Source: Dicaeum eximium
Lineage: Eukaryota > Chordata > Aves > Passeriformes > Dicaeidae
Direction: 5' to 3'
Length of the DNA: 64,000 nt
NCBI GenBank assembly: GCA_013396995.1
Contig: VWZP01007832.1
Span: 2,494,313 to 2,558,312 of the forward strand
Within the stretch, counting starts at the first letter, position 1. Every line of letters starts with the position of its first letter. Shown in pieces: positions 14,901-29,300 of the stretch. The position numbers and the translations under genes were made by a program. The notes under the pieces were generated by a model that searched no databases, was not told the DNA's origin, and saw only the letters and a program-made list of their open reading frames with translations.

Positions 14901-17900
14901 ACATCAACCCAATCTGTTGCCTCCTCCTCAAGGCTCAGCTGCAAGTAATCCACCAGAGCAGCTTCCTTATATATGCACCTCCTTGGAGAGAGTGTTCTGT
15001 AGGCTCTGTAAAAGCTATGAAAGTACCTCCAGTCTCCTGCTCCCCTTTTTGGCACAGGAGTGGTCCTTGGAAGTGCAGGAAACGTGCAGCTGCCTTGCAA
15101 AGCCAATTCCCTACCTACTGGACTTCCCACTGCTGACTTTACAGCTGAAGCTGCCCAAACTGCTGCTGCTCCATCAGGTAGACCCCTATGGCTGAGGGTG
15201 GGAGGGTGGTGTGAGAGATGGTAAGCCCCAGGCAGGGGGCCTTGACCTTGGATGGCTGGATTGTGTCCCAGGGCTCCTGTGTGTCACTTGATGCAGCTTG
15301 GACCCTTGTGGTCAAACAGTTTTGCAGACTAACAGAGAGGCTCTCAGGGCAAGGCCAGCAGGGCCTGTGTGGAGCTGGTTTCAAGAGGCTTTCTCACACA
15401 CAGTAAGGTGCACATGGAGGGAGGTGACATGCTTCCTGAAAGGCTGTGGTTCTCAGCTCTTCTACCTTGCATCTAAGTAGTGAAAAACCATGGGGACTTG
15501 AGTAGGTAAAACCTGTAACTGGCAGATCATCTTTGCTTTCTGTTGCCAAAAGACTCCAGAGAGCTCAGCACAGCCCCTGTCTTCCCTCCTGGGGATGCCT
15601 GTGAAAGTCTTGCTTTGTCTGTCCCAGTTCTCTTCTTGTGCCTCCCTCCACGCCTCCCCAGCTCAGGAGCGGTTCTGAGGATGTGAAAGGAAAGGACAGC
15701 CTTTATTCCAGCTGCCAGAGCACAGCCATGCCTTGTGATGCCCCAGAGGAATGCACCTAGGGCTGGAAGAGCAACAGCAGTAGGCATTGGCAGGGTGCAG
15801 CTCTCAGGCTGTGGGCCAGCCTGGCATGTCACAGCCTCCTGGGTTGTACATCCCAGGAGTGAGTTCCACGTGGATAATTGCCTCTCTGCTTCCTGCAGAG
15901 CAGCACTGAGGCATCTGTTGCTGCTTTTCTGCTCGAAATCTATTCATCTGCAGACTGAAATGAGAACCAGCTGGTGGTTGTTGGGATTTATTTTAGGAAA
16001 AAAAAAGTCTTCTGCAAAGCATAATTCTGTTTTTGAGTTCCTGTTTCCTTTCCCATCTGCCCAAGGAGCTGGGTTTGTAGGTCTCCTGCTGTCTGTGTGT
16101 CCTCGCTCACGGCATGGCTCCTGTGTGCTGCATCCCAGTGTGGCTCCAGTGGGAAAGGCCAGGGTTACATTTCTCCCCAGACTGTGCACAGGGGAGCTTG
16201 TGCAAACTCTGTTTGTTAGCTGGGTATGTTTTCATCCACTTATGGTTTCCCTCCTCCCGAGTTTCCTGGATTTGAGCAAACCCAGAAATCTCAAAGCAAA
16301 ACACCACTGAAACACCATCTGGTTTCACATCAAAAGAGCACTTCCCAGGCAATCCTCTGCCAGAGCTTCAGTCTCCCTTCAGCCTGCAACTGCACATTGT
16401 CACTGGCACCAGCACAAAGTGACTGGTTAGGTGGTGTTCTGCACCCACAAATCCTCTGCAAATACACAAAAACACAAGGCACGAGGCCGGCTTTCAAAAA
16501 CTGGGCAGAGCAAACTCAACAACGTCGAGCAATCTCTGGACTGTAGTTTTTACACCTTCCTTTGTTTTCTGTGTTTGATTTTATGAGAGTACAAAACTCC
16601 CTTATTTGTTTAAAGTGAGAGGCCAGGTGTTGCTTTCAGTTGCACCAAAATTAATCTACATTTACGCTCAGGTTTTTCAGAAAAGGAATACTTCTTTGAC
16701 CTCTTTTTTGTTTTCTACAGATGTCCTTCCTCTTTTCTTCGGTTGTTGGCAGCTATGTGAAGGATTTCCTTACTGGATTTTTAATATTTATTAAAGAAAT
16801 TGTGGCTTTCAAAAAGATTTCATTTTCTTTTGCAGCTTCTAATAGTAATTAAAATCTCTTTTGTAACACAGCACAAATTGTTCAGATGTATTTCAGTGCT
16901 TTCAGAGGTATTTTGTGTTCTTCCTGGGCACTGTTCATATTTTTAAGACCAGAGGGACCTTTACGATTATCTGTTCTGACAATAATTCTCACTCAATAAT
17001 TTCTGCTCCAGCATTTCTTGAGATGCATTGTGTCTTTGAAAAGAGGCTGTTTTGTCTTCAATTCAAGGTCTCAAACTGTGGAAGCTTATCCCATGCCTAC
17101 GTAAATGGTTCTAATAGTTAATGGCTTTTGTTAAACAGTGCTCCCTGTAGTTCCTCTGAATTTGCTTGGCTTCTAACCAATGCATCAAATATTCCTGGGG
17201 TTTTTTTTGCTATCTGATTAAAAACCCTATTTATTATAATTTCTTCTGGTAATTACAAATAATCTTTTGACCTTCTGTTGGGTAAACTTGGATTGACCTT
17301 CTTAAGATTCTTGCTAGAAGTATGTTTTCCAGATGCTGTGTCTTGCTTGACGCTCTTCCCTGAACTCTTGACCATTTCTGTGTTGTTTTTAAACTGTGAA
17401 CACTGACATGAAACTACACATTCTCTTTTGATAATGTGGACTAGTTTCCGCTGCTGTTTCAATGGCAATGTATACTAAGATAATGCCACATCTCTGCTAT
17501 TGCAGGATATGTTTGTGCTTTTAGGTCCAAGAATCACATTTGTTCTAGCAATAGGGTCACGTTTTACTATGTACCATGACCCTTGGGTAGAGTCAGATTT
17601 TAACCATCCCTTATGCTATTTTGTGAGGGACTGTCTTCCACTGTATCCATGTAACCCTCACCATCCTTTACTACCGCATGAGTGATCCGAGTTTGGATGC
17701 ATTAACTACCATAATGAACAACTTAATTTGCTATGTTGGGCAGGCTTTTATCTGGGCCTGTACACCTGAGCATGCTCCTTGTCTTTCCAAGCTCACCATT
17801 CTTGCGTTATAGTTAATGCTACCAGCTTTCCATGAGCAATACTAATGTTGTGGATTGCTGTTTTCATATGACAGTGTCAAGTGAGGCTGAAAAATGACTC

Positions 17901-18960
17901 CTGGCATAAATGTACTGATAGAATTATCTATATAAAATAAACTAGTGATGTCACCAAATATGGGACTGTGCTTTAATAAGACCTGATCCGATAAAAAGAC
18001 AAGCACTTTTCCTAGAGAGAAAGTGGAATTTTTGTCTCTGCAGATACTAAAACTGAACCAGACAAGTCCGTGAGCAACCTCACCACCCTATTACACCTGT
18101 TTGTACAGAAGCTTGGGTGAGGTGACTTCCAGAAGTCCCCCTCAATTCCAATTTTTCTGTAATTATATAATTGTGACTAATTAGGTCACTACTTTTAATA
18201 ACTGTCACTGTTTTCTACAGTCACCTTTCTGCATTTCACTCTGTTCCAAAGACAGGTTAACTGGAACAGGCCCTTCAGATTTAAATATCTTTTGCTACCA
18301 AATCTACTTAAAGAACTGTGTTTATGGATGAAATAGAGAGCACTTCATTATCAGGTAATCCTGCTCATGACAAATACAAACCAAAGGTGCTTTCCAAAGG
18401 TGTGTTTCCCTGCAGGCTGACCATGTCGTGGTGGGTCTACTGTAACTTTGTCTTGGGGGCTGACATTGGGGTGCCTGCACAGATTTGTCAGAGGCCTTGC
18501 TCTTGCACTCTGGCCAAACAGAAGCAACCAGAGCGTGTGGCTGGGCTCCTGTTGTCCCTGGAGCAGGGCTACCAGGCTGGCAGTCTCCAGGAGAGGTCAC
18601 TCCTGCCTGCCAGAACCTGCACTGGACAGGGAGCTGCCTCTTCCCGGGGCGGATCCGTACCCTCGCCTCTGCACCATGCAAAGCATGGTGGGCAGGAAAG
18701 ACATCTCTTGGAGGTGGAGAAAGGTGCTGCTTCTTTTCTCCTCAGTCTGGCTTTCCCATTCTGGATGCATCCAGCAATGTCAGGAATGTCAGGCATATGA
18801 CTGGCCTGTGATTTCAATAAAACCTATTTGATCAAGTTCATTTTAATAACAGAATATTTCCAAATCGTTCTGCATTTGATTTGTCCCTCTGATCACAGTT
18901 CTCTTCCTAAATACTGCAAATAGCTATTCTCAAGCTCCTGTTTTATTCCAATTCTTAATG
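2901..18960. other. Gene-poor upstream flank, segment 2
   Basis: These 16 kb contain no exon I can support. The longest plus-strand open frame (15,735-16,310, 191 codons from an ATG) has low-complexity, leucine/serine-rich composition and no recognisable domain. The region is moderately AT-rich, with local AT-rich patches (for example 5,390-5,480 and 9,540-9,640). It may contain distal regulatory DNA or non-coding transcripts, but I see no direct sign of either. Confidence 0.6.
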
Positions 18961-18964
18961 GTAG

Positions 18965-19320
18965 CTTTTGATCAAACACCATTGGAAGAGATCTCTGAAG
19001 ATCACCTGGTCCTTCCATCCACTGAAAGCAAGACCAGCTGCAAAGCCACTCAGGGCCACGTCTGGCTGATAACTGAATATCTTCAATAATAGTGAATTAA
19101 CAGCCTCTCCAAGAGCCTCTTGCACTGCTTGACCACCTTCATCAGGGCTTGTTTTGTGTCTTAATACCCAAGGAAAATTACCTTGCTCTGTTCTGTGTTG
19201 AGTCTATGTAATGCTATTGTGCTCTTTATTGAGATCTTCTAATGTATTTCTGTGTCAGTTTTCCCTTCCATTTCCCATATTAGTCTTGCTGCCCTTCCTG
19301 AAGTGGGGCCAAGCATGTAC
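18965..19320 (-). mobile_element. Degraded CR1 LINE 3' region, reverse orientation
   Basis: Read on the plus strand, the segment follows the block order of antisense CR1 3' sequence: 'gagatctctgaagatcacctggtcc', then a 'gaatatcttcaa' block, 'acagcctctccaagagcctcttgcactgcttgaccacc', and finally a 'cttcctgaagtggggccaag' block. Many substitutions and small gaps show that it is old. The terminal short repeat is not preserved, so the exact ends are uncertain. No open reading frame is kept. Confidence 0.55.
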
Positions 19321-22300
19321 TTACATGTACTCGGGGAAGTCTGGGGCACTACAGCTCTGGAAGTGTGTTTCATATTGAGAAATGTGCTCTGGTGCTAGAG
19401 CAGGAGGCAGCTGGAACCCCTGGCAGCTCCAGAGGGGCCTCTGGGGTGATGTGGGGGACCACATACCCAGGGCTGTGCTTGTGCAGCCATTTACCCACCT
19501 CTGTGGTACAGCTGCTGCTTGGTTGCTGCTGCCTGAGCCAGGCATTGTGCTCTGGCTGCCTTCCCTGTTTGTTTTCTTCCTTGTGGGTTCAGTTGTTTTG
19601 CATCTGTAAGGCTGAGTGGGTGGTATGTAGTTCCTGTACACTCTGTTCTTTTAGTGGGTTTGGTTTAGTCTGTGTTTTCAAATGCAGGTAGTGCTTCTCA
19701 GAAGGAACATTACTGTCACTGAATGGCGTCATCCATCTAAATACCTGGTTTAGATTTTATACCAGGAAATCTGATGAGATACAAGCTGACATATTTTCTT
19801 CATCTGGTTAGAGGAAGTCACGATGTTTTTTCAGGGAAATCTTAATTCAAAGATCTGAAAATGTATAAACAAGTAGATACTTCCTCTGCTTTCCTTTGTC
19901 AGGCTGTCAGAATTTTCTCAGGCCACACTGGTTTGTGTTTTTCACTAGTTATTCCTTCTTTTGGATGACAACAGAGAAATGAGTTGACAGGCAGTGGTAT
20001 CTGAGGCAGAGACTTCCTGTGGGGAGACAAGCACTCAGCACAAAGAAAACTTTGCTGTACTTTTGGCAAGGCTGGATCAGTGACCCTGCCACAAAGCAAT
20101 GATGACTTTTGTCCAAGGGTATTCATACTGCTAAAATATACAAAATGCCTTAAAGTTCCCTGAGACTGTCCTTTGTGGATGTGAAGGTGTACATGGCTTT
20201 TTACCAAGGGATATAGGCTAGGCTCAAATCTGAAAACATAAGCATGGGCTGACTTACTTATAAAGCCAATCTCCTGCCAACAATACAAATAGTATATTGC
20301 TTTCCAGACTCCTGAGTGTAGGTCTTTACCTTTATTCTGCTCTCACACCTTCATTTCAGCAAAGTAAAGCGCTGAACCAGTAAAAGGGCAGGCTCAAGCC
20401 ATAGGCTTCTCATCACTTTGTCTTGTTTGGACCTAGTCAGGAGTTTGAAGGCTGAGTGCAGGGAAATGACTGGGGCAACTGAGGTCTCTCTGGTGTTCAA
20501 CTTCCAGGATGAGACCTTAGCAAATCACAGCATCTGACTCTTGTTAGATGGGAGCAGGAAGGTATGCCTCAAACTTGCATAGTTAAATTGTGTTGGTTTG
20601 AGCTTAAAACAGCAAAGGATGAGGAGCAGTGGCTGGTAGGGGTTGTGCTAGTGTGTAACATGTCCATGTTGACTGGAGACAGCAGTCAGGGGGAAGAGGG
20701 GCTTTGCTGGGCTCATGAGAGAGGAGCAAGGAGAGGAGAGCCTTAGACATGAGATGGAAAGGGCTTGACTCGGGTGTAATGAGTCCTGTGTTTTAGAAGC
20801 CCATGTGATGAGTTGGAAGAGTTATAGGCTGTGAAAAGAGAGAAGGGTGAGGAGTAGAATATAAGGGTAGAGAAAATGAGATAGGAAAGAAGGAAGATAA
20901 AAGCTGGAGTGGTACAGACCCCTTGGAAAGGGCATGGTCAGGCAGGTGAAAGATTTTTCTGTGTTGCTTGTTGAAATTTGTGATGGTATCCACGTTCTAA
21001 ATATTAATTGTGCAGCCAGACACAAGTGAAATGCAAGGAAGCTCAGGTCTGAGGACTGTGACTTGTTCACTTGCCTTGTCTATTCTACTTGTTCTTTCCT
21101 CATCTGTCAGCCTCACACTATGGCTCAACAAAGCTGGAGGTCTCCAACCTCCTGCACGAGTCCTCTGTAGAGAACAGGGCCTGCTGCCTCCCCTCCTTGT
21201 TCCCAGGGAAGGACTCATCATTGCTGTGAGAGACACTGTAGCATGTCAGGCATCTTCTGAGCCAGGCAACAGCCAACCAGTTATGTCCACAAGAAACTAG
21301 TGACCAAGAAAGGGTGGAGGAGTTACATGGATGAACATGAAGAGTGTGGGGAGGGAGAGATGCACTGTGTGGCTTTGGTTGCTTGAGGTAGCCAGGGAAG
21401 TACCCAGCAAGGTGCTGTGTACACTGCCTTGCCAAAATCCTCAACAGATGCCAGTGTTGCCTGGGGATGATAGGCATAGCCATTCCTCTGTTAACCCTCA
21501 GCACCCCTGATGGGGATTGTGTATAGGAGGGAATGAAAGCCAAAGGTACACGTGTTCTCCTGTGGTGGATGGGAATCCACTGGAAAAATGTTCTGTAGGC
21601 TCATACAAAGGTTACTTGGCAGCTGTCTGACAGAATTTTGTTCCTGTTAGAGATGGGTATCATGTTGAAAAGTCAGAGCAGAGTAATGCACCTCCCCAGA
21701 GAGCTGCTCTGCCTGTTCTGGAGGTCCTGGGTATGCTCTGCTGAGCCCATGCTGCATGGAGTGGGGAGTCAAATGTGCCATGCCTAAGGTCCTCTGGAGT
21801 CTGTACTGAGAGCACAGGGTGGCACCACAGGTGTAGCAGCAGCTGTCTGGCAGAGGGTCCACTGCAGGGGCAGCACTGCTCCCTGGGGCCCACCACTGAA
21901 CAGTGGTGCCTTCCTGTAATGCCTAGGTCAGCCTTTCATGGGCTTTACTATTTGCACGCACGAAGAGCCACCTTCCTGATGTGGACTCACAGCTGCAGTT
22001 CATGGCATGCATCAGCCTGCTATTGTGACACTGATCATGTATTTCCTTCTCTCACCCACTGCCTGTCCAAAGGGAAGCTGTGATAATGACAGGTCTGCTT
22101 GTTCTTTGTCACAGAAATTGGGTATAATTGCTCCATTTTGGCGGCTTTAAGATGTGCAGCAAGGGAACAGGCAGGGTTCTTTCTTAAGAAATCAGTCATC
22201 AGAAGCATTTGGTAGATGGCACATCAGAGCTGGGAAATGACTCAACCATCTTTGTTAAAAGCAATCGCTTGGCTCTGGGAATAAAATTAGAGGAAGAGAG

Positions 22301-25300
22301 CTGAGGGAGGTGCAGGAGGGGAAAGGACACTTGAGCAACAAAAACAGAGATGCTGCATTCTGTCGCTGTCATAGCACAAGAGTTTCTTCTTGCTAGAGCT
22401 GTATCTGAATCATCCCTTCAGTAAGGAGCTATTCATCAGCCAGCCTACCTACAGCAAAAAAGGGTGAGGTGTCCCAGAGGGCAGAGGAGGTGCAGCTGGG
22501 CTCAGCACAGCCATGCTGCTTCTGTCAGCAACGTGAGGATGCTGGGCTGAAGCTCCTTCATGAGTGACTGCAATATTGTAATTTCTGTGAGGGTGTTGGG
22601 GTGAGCTCAGACCTCTCTCCTAAACCTCTGGGATCCCTCAGAGAGGTGTGTGGATGTGAGTATTCTGATGTCTGCCTAGATCTTATATAGCTCTTGTTTT
22701 CAACTTAGTGTTGAGATCTCAGCAGAAGAACTCCAGCTTCCCACCACTGTCTGAGCCAAGATGGGCTGTTATTAGTGGAAAACCTCTTTAAGGGAAGTGA
22801 GGATTGCCAGGGAATTACATGGTCTGATTAAACTGGCTTCCTGTTTTCAACTGACATGGTGTGTTGGAACCAGGGTAGCCTCCAGCTTAGCCCTCTGCCC
22901 AGAGAACCTCTAGCTGGGGGTGTGCTGCTGAGTGCCTGGATGGGCTGCAGCTCTGCCCTCCTGTCACAACACTTGAAACACCCTAACTGGGAGCCATTCC
23001 TCCTCCTGTCTGGGCTCACAGAAACCTAGATGGGTTGCTCTTGCCTGCCAATGAGTCTTTGCAGATCTTGTGTGACAAACTGCTTCATGGCAAAACAAAC
23101 TGCTTCTCGGTGGGCGTAGCAGGGACTGGCTTTGTTTGTTTTTCCTGCTGCCAAGGCCTTGCTTATCTAACCTCCCTTTCAGTTCTGTTCTGAGTGGAAA
23201 TATTCTTATTTATGCAGCTGGGACAGAGGTCGTTTTTGTTTTAACTCTTTTAAGTTTGAACTTGTGGAAAAGAACATCTCCCGTGGTGGCTCTGTCTTCT
23301 CTTGGATGAAATGTGGTGCCTGATACATGGGTTGTACAGATGAGCATAGGTCAGTAAACCTGTCCCCTGGTCTGTAGTGAGCCACAGTAATTTCTTCAGT
23401 GCATTTACACATCTACTTAATTGCATCTAGTAGAAGTTAATTTGGGCCTTCTTGGTCTGAGTCATCCCCATGTCAGTAACATCCAGAGGCATCTGGTACA
23501 AGATACATATAGGAAACAATCTCTCCTCCAAAGAAAACTCAAGAGGTGTGACACAGTAGCTGAGGGACTCCTTGAAGAGCACCCTAATGTCATCTCAGAG
23601 TGAGTTTGGAGGCCGCCTCCTGGGATGTTCTGTGCTTGGGCACATCTATTTAGGCTACTCTGCAGCTGGCTGGGGGCTGCTCATGAGGAGCCAGGTCACT
23701 GAGCACGCTGTGCTTGTAGCCACCCATACCACACAAGAAGATGTAACCAGTATCTAGGAGACCCTGTCACTTTGTCCCAATGTTTGTGCCTTCAGTCTGG
23801 GTACCAGCATCTCTGATGGCCAACAGGGACTTGGCAAGGACTGTTGTGACAGTGGGGACCTGATGGTCTTCACACACTGATGGGCCTTTTTGATTGTGGG
23901 AACCAAAGTGATTGGGTTTTCTGTAATACAGAAGGAACTGTATTCTTTCTAACAGAGAATTGAGTGATTTCCAGAGTATGTGATGCCTCCTACGTGGCCT
24001 GCTGAAGTGTGAGAACTCCACAGCCCCAGTATTGCAGCTGTACCCAGTACTCTGCATTGCTAGGTGATACTGTGAAAACATGCAGAAATGTGATTTCTTA
24101 CATATTGCTTCCTTTTATAATCTCTCGATGCACTACTTTGTGGTTTTGTTTAAATACTCCAAGCTCTAGGTTTGCTTTGCTCAGCACAGTCTGTTCAACA
24201 CAAAGGAAAGTCAGTCAGTAGTGATTAATTGGAGCATGCTTTCCTTTCTTACCTGGGCTTTTATGGACCATGCAGGTGCCTGTTTCCAAAACAAAGTTCA
24301 TCTCTGTGGCTGCACGCTGGAAAGCACCTACCTGTGCTAGATTATGATTCCACAGTAACTAATTCAGGGTTGCAGAGTTGGTCATTGCTGTCTATTTAGT
24401 GTGGGCCTGTGTGTTTCTAAGTTCTGTGACAAATTGGTTAAGGGAGCACATGTACACGATTTGCTACAGCTGATGAATGACAGTAACAGAATTACCCTGT
24501 CCATTTTCATGCTCAAAGGATCTTGGTAAGGCCCTAATGACAGCTCTACTGTTGCTTGTATGAGAAGAAATCATAATTTTGGGAGCAAGCAGAACTAGGT
24601 AGAGCTTGTTTCCACAAGCTGAGTAGGAGCTGAGTAGGAATGTTTTAACAAAGCTGATGCAGTTAGAAAATGTGTATGTGCTGAAGCAGAAATGTTTCAA
24701 GGAAACATATGTAGTTTGACAAATTTTGTCAGTCTCACGTTGGATAACTTGCCTGTTGTATCACATGTTTGATCCGGGAACTGCACAGAAACAAAGCTGC
24801 TGGGGATTGCCCAGGAATTGCTGCCCTGTAGTCAGTCCAGAATCCTCTGGCTGAAGTGGGACTTCTCTTGTTCCTTAGAACCTGGAAATTTGATTCTTGT
24901 GTGAGGCTGATGTGACTCTTCAGTTTGTTGTTGCTTACTCTCAAATACATTTGCCATCCTTATTCAGTGCTGAGCAGCCATGATATTGGAAAAAGACCCA
25001 ACTGTGGTCATTTTACTCAACAGTTACTGAAGTCCTGGCCTGCATCCAATGTTTTGTATGTACTAGCATTTCTGAAATAAAATCTTGCAGGATTTTGGCT
25101 TTATAGGAAACTTGAAAACTTTTTTAATGCCTATTTGAAATTACATTTCAAGCTATTGAAAATGTCTGCAGAAAGGAAATCCTATTAGTCAGCTAGCTTG
25201 AGACCTGACTTCCTCCTTATTGTTGCTGAAATCTTGGGCAGATGTGGCTGGAGGTGTTGTGACAACCACTGTACTCTTAGATAGCAGTTGCTTTTGTTGC

Positions 25301-25980
25301 TGTTTAAAATACAATTGACGCTGAGGTTTACTTGCACACAGGCCCCAGAGGCTCATCCAGTGGAGATTAAGGGCAGAACAAATTTGGCCATTTCTAAAAC
25401 TCTTTGCAAGAAAGAAAATTGTTTTACAGGTTCTGATAAGATATTGGTCTGTTCTGTCTCTACAGAATGAGTTTGAAGCTCAACAGAACCAACAAAAAAT
25501 AGTGCTAGTGTTTTCTACGTTCAGGAGATGTTCCTTTCTTGGGAATTTGGTCAAAGGTATATTTGGGGCTTGAATAAAACCCCACCTCAGAGAACCAAAA
25601 CCTTTAGGGAAGTTTAATTGTTGGCTAATTGAAGAGATCCTATGACCCAATTCTATGTAGTCTTATCAAATCTGAAATATTATGCCTCTAAAGCCTCGGC
25701 ATGCCTACTGCTTCATTTCCAAGTGTCTTCACAGGATACTGACATTGTACTACCTGTGGGATGCTTGAGTTTCTCTGTGTCCAATTTAGCTGCCCATAAG
25801 GAAACAGAGACTGAGATCTTAATGAAGTAAGTTCCAAGAACTGCAGTCCTGTAAGAAAAATGAAAAACTCACCCACAGCCACCAGTATTTACCTTCTAGA
25901 TCAAATCTTAAGTCAGGCTTGGAGTACGGTGTTAAGAATTAAACCTGACCTAGGGACAGGACAACTGGTTTTGAGTCAGC
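19321..25980. other. Gene-poor upstream flank, segment 3
   Basis: No coding exon, RNA gene or clear repeat is recognisable. Short open frames exist on both strands, but none resembles a known protein and none chains with neighbours through consistent splice phases. A purine-rich stretch lies around 20,680-20,950. Confidence 0.55.
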
Positions 25981-26029
25981 TGCTCTGTCATGAGTTTTAT
26001 GTGCCAATTTGAACAAACAGTTACATTTC

Positions 26030-26300
26030 ACCTATTCTTGGCTCCTCATTTTCAAAGTGGGGGCAGTAATATCCTTCTGTCTCACAGGCGTGGGAATACA
26101 GTACAGCTTGTGAGGCTTGGTCATTACTGGTTTGGAAGTAGGACAAATCCACCTGTTCTCCTGATTTTACAGATGGCAAAGGCAACGTGGGGAGCTGGCT
26201 TTGTCAGAGGCTGTGCTAGAAATGATGGACTAATCAGTGTAGTCTGGGAATAGCACGTTCTGATGCCAGATCCCTGCTTTGGCCATCCTGTTGCTGTCTC
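26030..26300 (+). repeat. Possible MIR/CORE-SINE-like ancient repeat
   Basis: Two adjacent blocks resemble tRNA-derived amniote SINEs. One has 'cctcattttcaaagtggggg' followed by 'cagtaatatccttctgtctcacagg', close in style to the 'cctcatctgtaaaatgggga' and 'ataataatacctacctcacaggg' parts of MIR. The other has 'attttacagatggcaaagg', then 'gctagaaatgatgg', then a 'tgccagatccctgc' block, which is like the opposite MIR orientation. Similarity is judged by eye and is weak, as expected for an element of this age. Confidence 0.35.
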
Positions 26301-29300
26301 TGCTGTGCTTGGCTTTGCATCTGGGGTGCAGAGGAGTTTCACCTGGGGGAGTAAGTGGACATAAAAACCTCTAGTTTCTCTCCTTTACCAGATGCATATT
26401 TTTTCCTGGAACAGTTGAAGATTAGCTCAGTCATTAGACTCTCTAATTCCTTTTTAAAGGTTTGTTTTTGCTTTCACATGCTGACAACATGCTGATGCTT
26501 GTCACTTGACTTGGCTGCGTAGCACTTCCCATGACCCCAGTAAGATATTTTGGAAAGGATATTCAAACAAGCATAAATTGGCCCTGAAGAAGAGCATGTT
26601 CAGTAAGTGTGTTGCAAGCACTTACGTCAAGAAAGCTAAAAATCTGTGCAGAACTTTTCTGTCCCTGAAAACCTTGTCATAAGGTAATTTTCTGAGGTGC
26701 TGACTGCTGGTACAAAAAGACCTTGATGCTGTTTATGCAAAATGTGGTTGTCCTTCTCTCAATTATTTACAGCACCCTCATGGATCCCAAATAACCTTGT
26801 TGATCCCACATGGGATCAACAGTGGAACACAGGAGGCCTTGCTCACATGTTTCTTGGAGCATTGCACATTTGCCTGGTACCACAAAACTTTGGGTTCTGC
26901 CACACAGTTGGTTTACCTGTTTAAATGTTACTGACAAAGCTGCATGTGGACAAAAAAATTGTGTCCATTTTAATCACTGACCAAAGTCAGTGAAAAAGTA
27001 CTTAATTCAATGATATGAGAAAAATGAAATCCAGAAATATGTGCATATTACATTTTTTGCTCCACCTTACCAGATTTTGTTTTAATTTTGCCAAAGACTG
27101 CAGTACCCGATTGCTCGAAATGATTGATTAGTTTATGTAAAAACAAGCAGATTGTTTTGTCTGTCTATGGCTGAATGCAGACTGATCAATTTTTTGATGT
27201 TTCTGTAACAGAATGTTTCATGTTTTGCCGACTGGGTTCCCATGCAGAACTGGCTAGCAGTTACTGCTGGGTTTCCCACTCCACCCACTAGGGCAGAAGA
27301 TCTTGTGGTGTGAGAGACCCACATCCAAGCCTCCTTTGGCAAAGGCTGATGCCCAGGTGTTCATTCACTAGGGGGTCTACCTTAGGTTTTGTTGTAGAAA
27401 TGGGGGATGGCTTGAGAAGAGAAGCCTGAAATACACAGGGAGCATATCTGATGGTTTCTTGATTGGGACTCTCTAAGAGGAAGGGTAGGTAATTAGGGCA
27501 GACAGAAGTCCATGAACCTGGGATTCTCTCCTACATGAGGAACAGCCAGTGCCTGGCCTACTCTGCCTTCTGTCTCTGCTGAAGCTGCTCCTCTTCATTT
27601 CCAGTGACTCCTAAGGTAAAAGTGGGTTCCATGGCCAGGTGCTTCATTCAGCCCAAGTGGTAGCACCTCTCTTCTGTAGCCCAGGAACAGTTTCTGTTCT
27701 TTTGGGAATCCAGCCATTCTGTCTGATTCTTTAGGCTTTTGTAGAAAATGCCTCCCAAGGGAAATTACTTGATTTCCACCTAATAAAACATTTCACTTAA
27801 TCTGAAGCCAAATGTTTTCAATTTGCCAGATATTCCAAAAGAGGTAATTCTCAGGGGGACCCACAAAAACGCTTCCCTTTTTTTTTTTTTTTTTCCTGTT
27901 CCACGACAGAACAGAATTAATTAACTAGTGCCTCACCTCCTCTCATGCTAAAAGCAAGGTGGCAGAAGTGGCAGTGCTGTCTGCCCTCGACTTGCAAAAT
28001 GTGCTCAGGCTGAGGGAACCTCTTGGGGGCAGTGATAAGGGGACACCCTCCAACCTTGAGGTCAAGCTCATATTTCAGTGAGTCACAGCTGCCTGTTTGC
28101 TTCCCAGTGAAAAAGCAGCCTTGCAGTGGGAGATGTAAGTGGTTCAGAGGTTCAGGGCTGTCCTCTGACAAACAGATGAGTTTCACAACACCATCTGTCC
28201 TTTGGGCACCTTTCTCTCTGCCCACTGACAGCTGAACTGCTCCTTTCACATGCCCTGAGGCCACTGAAGTGCTCCTTCTTTCCAGTTGTCTGTCTTGCTT
28301 GAGCAGTATGAAGAACCGAAGTTCCTGCTGTCATGACAGTGACCTTCCTCCAGGCATCACAGAAAGTATCCAAGGAAGGATTGTGAGCTCAGTTACATTC
28401 CTACCCTGCAGCTGCTGCCTCTGGGTCTCTTGTTTGGCAGCAGCTCTGCCTGCAGGCATGATGCCTGTCTGTGTTATGGGGATACCTTCACCTCAGCCTC
28501 CAATGTCAAATCTATGATTTCACTCATCAGTCTTTTCTTTCCTGATCTGTCTTTTGGGCCCTGATAACACCCCTATGCTCCTCAGTAGGGCTAAATGAGG
28601 GAGAGGAGGGACAAACTGTCTTCCAGCAAAGCAGGAACATAAAGCTGGAGCTGCAATTGCAGTTAGAGAGCACATAAAAGCCATAATTTCTTTGCCAGTG
28701 CACAGCCCAGAGACAAAGCCTCTGCAAAGCCCTGCTGGCAAGCACCCCAGACAGAGACATCTGTGTGGCACATCCCTGCAGGGGTGCAGAGCAGAGGGGA
28801 TGATATGTCTCTGCTCTGCAATTAAGGCTCTCATTTTGTCACTTTTATTCCCTTCTTGTGGAAGTCAGTAAAAGGCTCTGCTTTTCCCAGCTCCCACCCT
28901 CAGTGCAGTGCTTTATGGTGCTTGGGTGTTCCCTCCCCACTGCGCAGAGCGGCTGCCACCACACCCCCTGTCCCCACTGTCCTGGCACAGCTGGGTGAGC
29001 TGCCACTCTGCCTGCCTGCCTTCAGCTGAGTGATGGACGTCCAGCTTTCCTGACCACTGCTGCGAGGCACTGCCCAGCACAGGACCTGCTTCTGGGAGAC
29101 CACTGCATGCAGCCTTACTCTGAGGCACGCTGCAAACACTTTGTTTTCTTCTTGGGCTTGGAAGGGCTGCCCAGGCCTTTCCCCATTTCTTGTTATTTTT
29201 TAAGAATATTTTGGGTGAATCCTCTCTTTCTATGTCTGTGATTTAAAGCACTCTGCTGCAGGTGCCATGCTATAGCCACTTGCCTGTCCAGCTCTCCTGT

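Noticed and set aside
15735..16310. 191-codon open frame in the upstream desert
   Set aside because: No recognisable domain, low-complexity stretches, no splice partners and no promoter-like context; consistent with chance in mixed-composition DNA.
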